A DNA stretch of 6,364 nt from an uncultured Butyricicoccus sp. (GTDB lineage: Bacteria; Bacillota; Clostridia; Oscillospirales; Butyricicoccaceae): positions 1 to 6,364 of the forward strand of contig USSI01000086.1 of NCBI GenBank assembly GCA_900557315.1, given 5' to 3'. This document shows positions 4,705 to 6,364 of this stretch, in pieces; the first letter of the stretch is position 1; every line of letters starts with the position of its first letter. The notes beneath the pieces were generated by a model. It was not told the origin of the DNA and searched no databases. It worked only from the letters and a program-made list of their open reading frames with translations. The position numbers and the translations under genes are program-made.

Positions 4705-5856
4705 TCAGCGGTGATCCTTATCAAAAATGCGCATCAGCACATCGAACGCCGCGTCGTCCGAGCCGAGCTCGGTAGACTGGGACTTCGCCTGCGTGGGCTT
4801 CTCCTCCGCCGCCGCAGTAGAGGCCTCGGTGAACAGGCCGCTGCTGGAAGAGGATTCATTCTTCTTGCTGCCGTCCATATCCATCTTTGCGGAGTTCGGG
4901 ATGTTGTCAAAACCGGTTGCAATAACCACGACGCGGATTTCGTCATCCATCGTGTCGTCGATAAACGCACCGAAGATGATGTGCGCATCCGGGTGAGCCG
5001 CCTGCTGCACCATGGTCGCCGCAGTTTCTACCTCGTCCAGGCCGATATCGTCCGAGCCGATGACCGAAACAATAACGCCGTGCGCCATGTCGATCGAGGT
5101 CTCGAGCAGCGGGCTGGAAATCGCCATGCGGGCAGCCTCAGCAGCCTTATCCTTCCCAGCTGCGCGGCCGGTACCGATATGCGCATAGCCTGCATCCTTC
5201 ATGACCGAGGTAACGTCTGCGAAGTCCAGGTTGATGAAGCCCGGCACGGTAATCAGCTCGGAAATGTTCGCAACTGCCTGACGGAGCACGCCGTCTGCGA
5301 TTTCGAATGCGTTCTTAAAGGTGATCTTCTGCTCGGATACATACTTCAGCCGTTCGTTCGGGATGATGACGAGCGAGTCAACATTCTTGTTCAGCTCGTC
5401 AATGCCGCCGAGCGCCTGCTCGAGACGCTTCTTGCCCTCGAACGCGAACGGGCGGGTGACAACGCCGACCGTCAGGATACCCATCTCGCGGGCGATCTGC
5501 GCCACAACCGGCGCCGCGCCCGTACCCGTGCCGCCGCCCATGCCGGCTGTGATGAATACCATGTTGGTGTTCTGCAGCGCTGCGGCGATCTGCTCCTTGC
5601 TCTCTTCCGCAGCCTTGCGGCCGATTTCCGGGTTTGCGCCCGCACCCTGACCCTTGGTCAGCTTTTCACCGATCTGGATTTTGGTGCCGGCCTGAGAAAA
5701 GTTCAGCGCCTGCATATCCGTGTTGATCGAAATAAATTCAACGCCCTGCACGCCGCTCTCGACCATGCGGTTGACCGCATTGCCGCCGCCGCCGCCGACG
5801 CCGATAACTTTGATATTAACTACATTATCCAAGCCCTGTTCAAACTCAAAACCCAT
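4705..5856 (-). CDS. ftsZ: Cell division GTPase FtsZ
   Basis: The tubulin homologue that polymerises into the Z-ring at mid-cell and recruits the division machinery. In the 383-residue form the T1 loop GGGGGN is at 21-26, NTDMQAL at 45-51, the tubulin signature [10 protein letters not shown] at about 107-116, and the T7 loop NLDFADV at 209-215 with the Asp residues that complete GTP hydrolysis in the neighbouring subunit. A Ser/Glu/Lys-rich linker (about 325-365) leads to the end [17 protein letters not shown], a divergent version of the conserved C-terminal peptide (usually like D-I-P-x-F-L-R). I chose the ATG at 5856: GGAGG (5866-5870) directly abuts the upstream ATG at 5865 with zero spacing but is 9 nt from this one, and the protein then begins MGFEFEQ as in relatives. 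It is single in this window, with its own promoter and terminator; no ftsA is seen next to it. Confidence 0.98.
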   Translation of the reverse strand: MGFEFEQGLDNVVNIKVIGVGGGGGNAVNRMVESGVQGVEFISINTDMQALNFSQAGTKIQIGEKLTKGQGAGANPEIGRKAAEESKEQIAAALQNTNMVFITAGMGGGTGTGAAPVVAQIAREMGILTVGVVTRPFAFEGKKRLEQALGGIDELNKNVDSLVIIPNERLKYVSEQKITFKNAFEIADGVLRQAVANISELITVPGFINLDFADVTSVMKDAGYAHIGTGRAAGKDKAAEAARMAISSPLLETSIDMAHGVIVSVIGSDDIGLDEVETAATMVQQAAHPDAHIIFGAFIDDTMDDEIRVVVIATGFDNIPNSAKMDMDGSKKNESSSSSGLFTEASTAAAEEKPTQAKSQSTELGSDDAAFDVLMRIFDKDHR

Positions 5857-5865
5857 TGTTGCCAT

Positions 5866-5870
5866 CCTCC
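5866..5870 (-). promoter_or_regulatory. ftsZ ribosome binding site that decides the start
   Basis: GGAGG on the minus strand directly touches the ATG at 5863-5865, which leaves no spacer, whereas the in-frame ATG at 5854-5856 is 9 nt away. The longer 386-residue form ([10 protein letters not shown]) is therefore unlikely. Confidence 0.85.
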
Positions 5871-5962
5871 GTTTTATGATAAAGAATCGTTCAGATTATC
5901 TTTTACGTTCTTCGCCGGGGCGCCGCGCCGCTCATTTTTGGCGAACTGTCCCCATTGTTTTA

Positions 5963-5991
5963 ATTTTACCTCTATTTATTCCATTTTGCAA
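5963..5991 (-). promoter_or_regulatory. Sigma-A-type promoter of ftsZ
   Basis: On the minus strand TTGCAA (5986-5991, 4 of 6 to TTGACA) and TAAAAT (5963-5968, 5 of 6 to TATAAT) are separated by exactly 17 bp of AT-rich DNA. Transcription would start near 5956, giving a leader of about 100 nt. That leader contains a GC-rich patch and a possible 6-bp stem (5911-5916 with 5940-5945), and ends in AAACGGAGG. The 286-bp gap to the upstream gene supports separate transcription of ftsZ. Confidence 0.75.
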
Positions 5992-6142
5992 CAGAAATTA
6001 GTGAATTCCTCAAAAAAATATTGGGATTCTCTGTATCTTTCCACCAAAGAACTGCCGGACATTGCGCACAAAAAGGCATTTCCGCATACTTTGGATTGTA
6101 ATTTCCCTGTTTTCGCCTGCCGCCCCTGCCGGAGGGCATCTG

Positions 6143-6364
6143 TCAGGCCTGCTCATCACCCGTTTCATCATAGGCATCCGTGTCGGCTTCCCCGCTGTCC
6201 TCCGACGTTCCGGCAGCATCTTCCGCCGTTCCGTCCCCGGATTCTATTTCGCTGTCCGTCTGTGCATCGCTGCCGATGCTGCTCAGATCGGCCGGCGTCT
6301 CGCTGGCAGGCGTCCCTCCGGTGGCCGAAGCGGCGACGCTTTCCGCGGTACCCGGCACAAAGTG
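6143..6364 (-). CDS. C-terminal fragment with acidic low-complexity tail; possibly FtsQ/DivIB (5' end outside window)
   Basis: The frame is open to the right edge and ends at the TGA at 6143-6145. The visible ~73 codons begin HFVPGTAES; the GTG at 6358 is internal to this frame and has no reason to be a start. After HFVPG the protein is a disordered-looking tail rich in Ala, Ser, Thr and Gly, becoming strongly acidic (Asp/Glu) and ending DAYDETGDEQA; I see no membrane segment or motif. By position just upstream of ftsZ, and because the last strand of FtsQ/DivIB often ends in an aromatic-x-P stretch before a variable tail, a divisome protein of that family is possible. That is inference; the fragment alone would not identify it. 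Codon use is GC-rich like its neighbours, and the frame is biased toward G-starting codons for Asp, Glu, Ala and Gly, as expected of real coding sequence. Confidence 0.7.
   Translation of the reverse strand, partial: HFVPGTAESVAASATGGTPASETPADLSSIGSDAQTDSEIESGDGTAEDAAGTSEDSGEADTDAYDETGDEQA

Noticed and set aside
6060..6142. Terminator after the acidic-tail gene
   Set aside because: A small GC-rich stem (GCCCU...AGGGGC) is possible near 6120-6140 but no U-run follows it.
6010..6219. 69-codon minus frame between ftsZ and the upstream gene
   Set aside because: It overlaps the acidic-tail gene in another frame, has no ribosome site, and is Arg/Pro/Met-rich with no recognisable feature.

Overview
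The window looks like chromosomal sequence from a moderately GC-rich member of the Clostridia, probably a gut Oscillospirales/Butyricicoccaceae-type anaerobe. Evidence: strong AGGAGG-type Shine-Dalgarno sites, a sigma-A-type promoter, a def-fmt-metallopeptidase cluster of the kind seen in Firmicutes, a NhaC-family antiporter, and a clostridial-type FtsZ. The taxon is an inference from gene content and protein style. No tRNA, rRNA, CRISPR array, insertion sequence or phage gene is visible.

Layout. (1) Bases 1-245 (+) hold the 3' end of a NhaC-family Na+/H+ antiporter gene. It converges on the next cluster through a shared bidirectional terminator at 263-296. (2) Bases 306-3048 (-) are a tight four-gene operon read right to left: a GNAT acetyltransferase with a GTG start, def (peptide deformylase), fmt (Met-tRNA formyltransferase) and a membrane zinc metallopeptidase. 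The gaps are 1 bp, a 4-bp overlap and 13 bp. def and fmt catalyse the two opposite steps of N-formyl handling at translation initiation. (3) A divergent intergenic region with heptamer repeats (about 3066-3140) precedes a small FlK-like hotdog thioesterase on + (3159-3551). (4) A CorA-family Mg2+ transporter gene on - (3580-4521) converges on the thioesterase gene through a hairpin at 3555-3578, and has a structured leader. (5) ftsZ on - (4705-5856) has a palindromic terminator downstream and a good sigma-A-like promoter upstream. (6) The right edge (6143-6364, -) is the 3' end of a gene whose product has a long acidic Ala/Ser/Thr-rich tail, possibly FtsQ/DivIB by position.

The most unusual item is the metallopeptidase at 306-998. 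Its first ~172 residues are a YugP-type protease with HEAGH, but the last ~55 residues look like the C-terminus of a different membrane family, YhhN (TMEM86/lysoplasmalogenase-like). The switch coincides with a sharp drop in GC, from about 63% to about 49%. It looks like an in-frame gene fusion at a rearrangement breakpoint. Secondary points are a corA leader in which one arm of a strong hairpin could alternatively pair with the Shine-Dalgarno region, an ftsZ start that should probably be moved 9 bp downstream, and an FlK-like thioesterase that keeps the catalytic triad.
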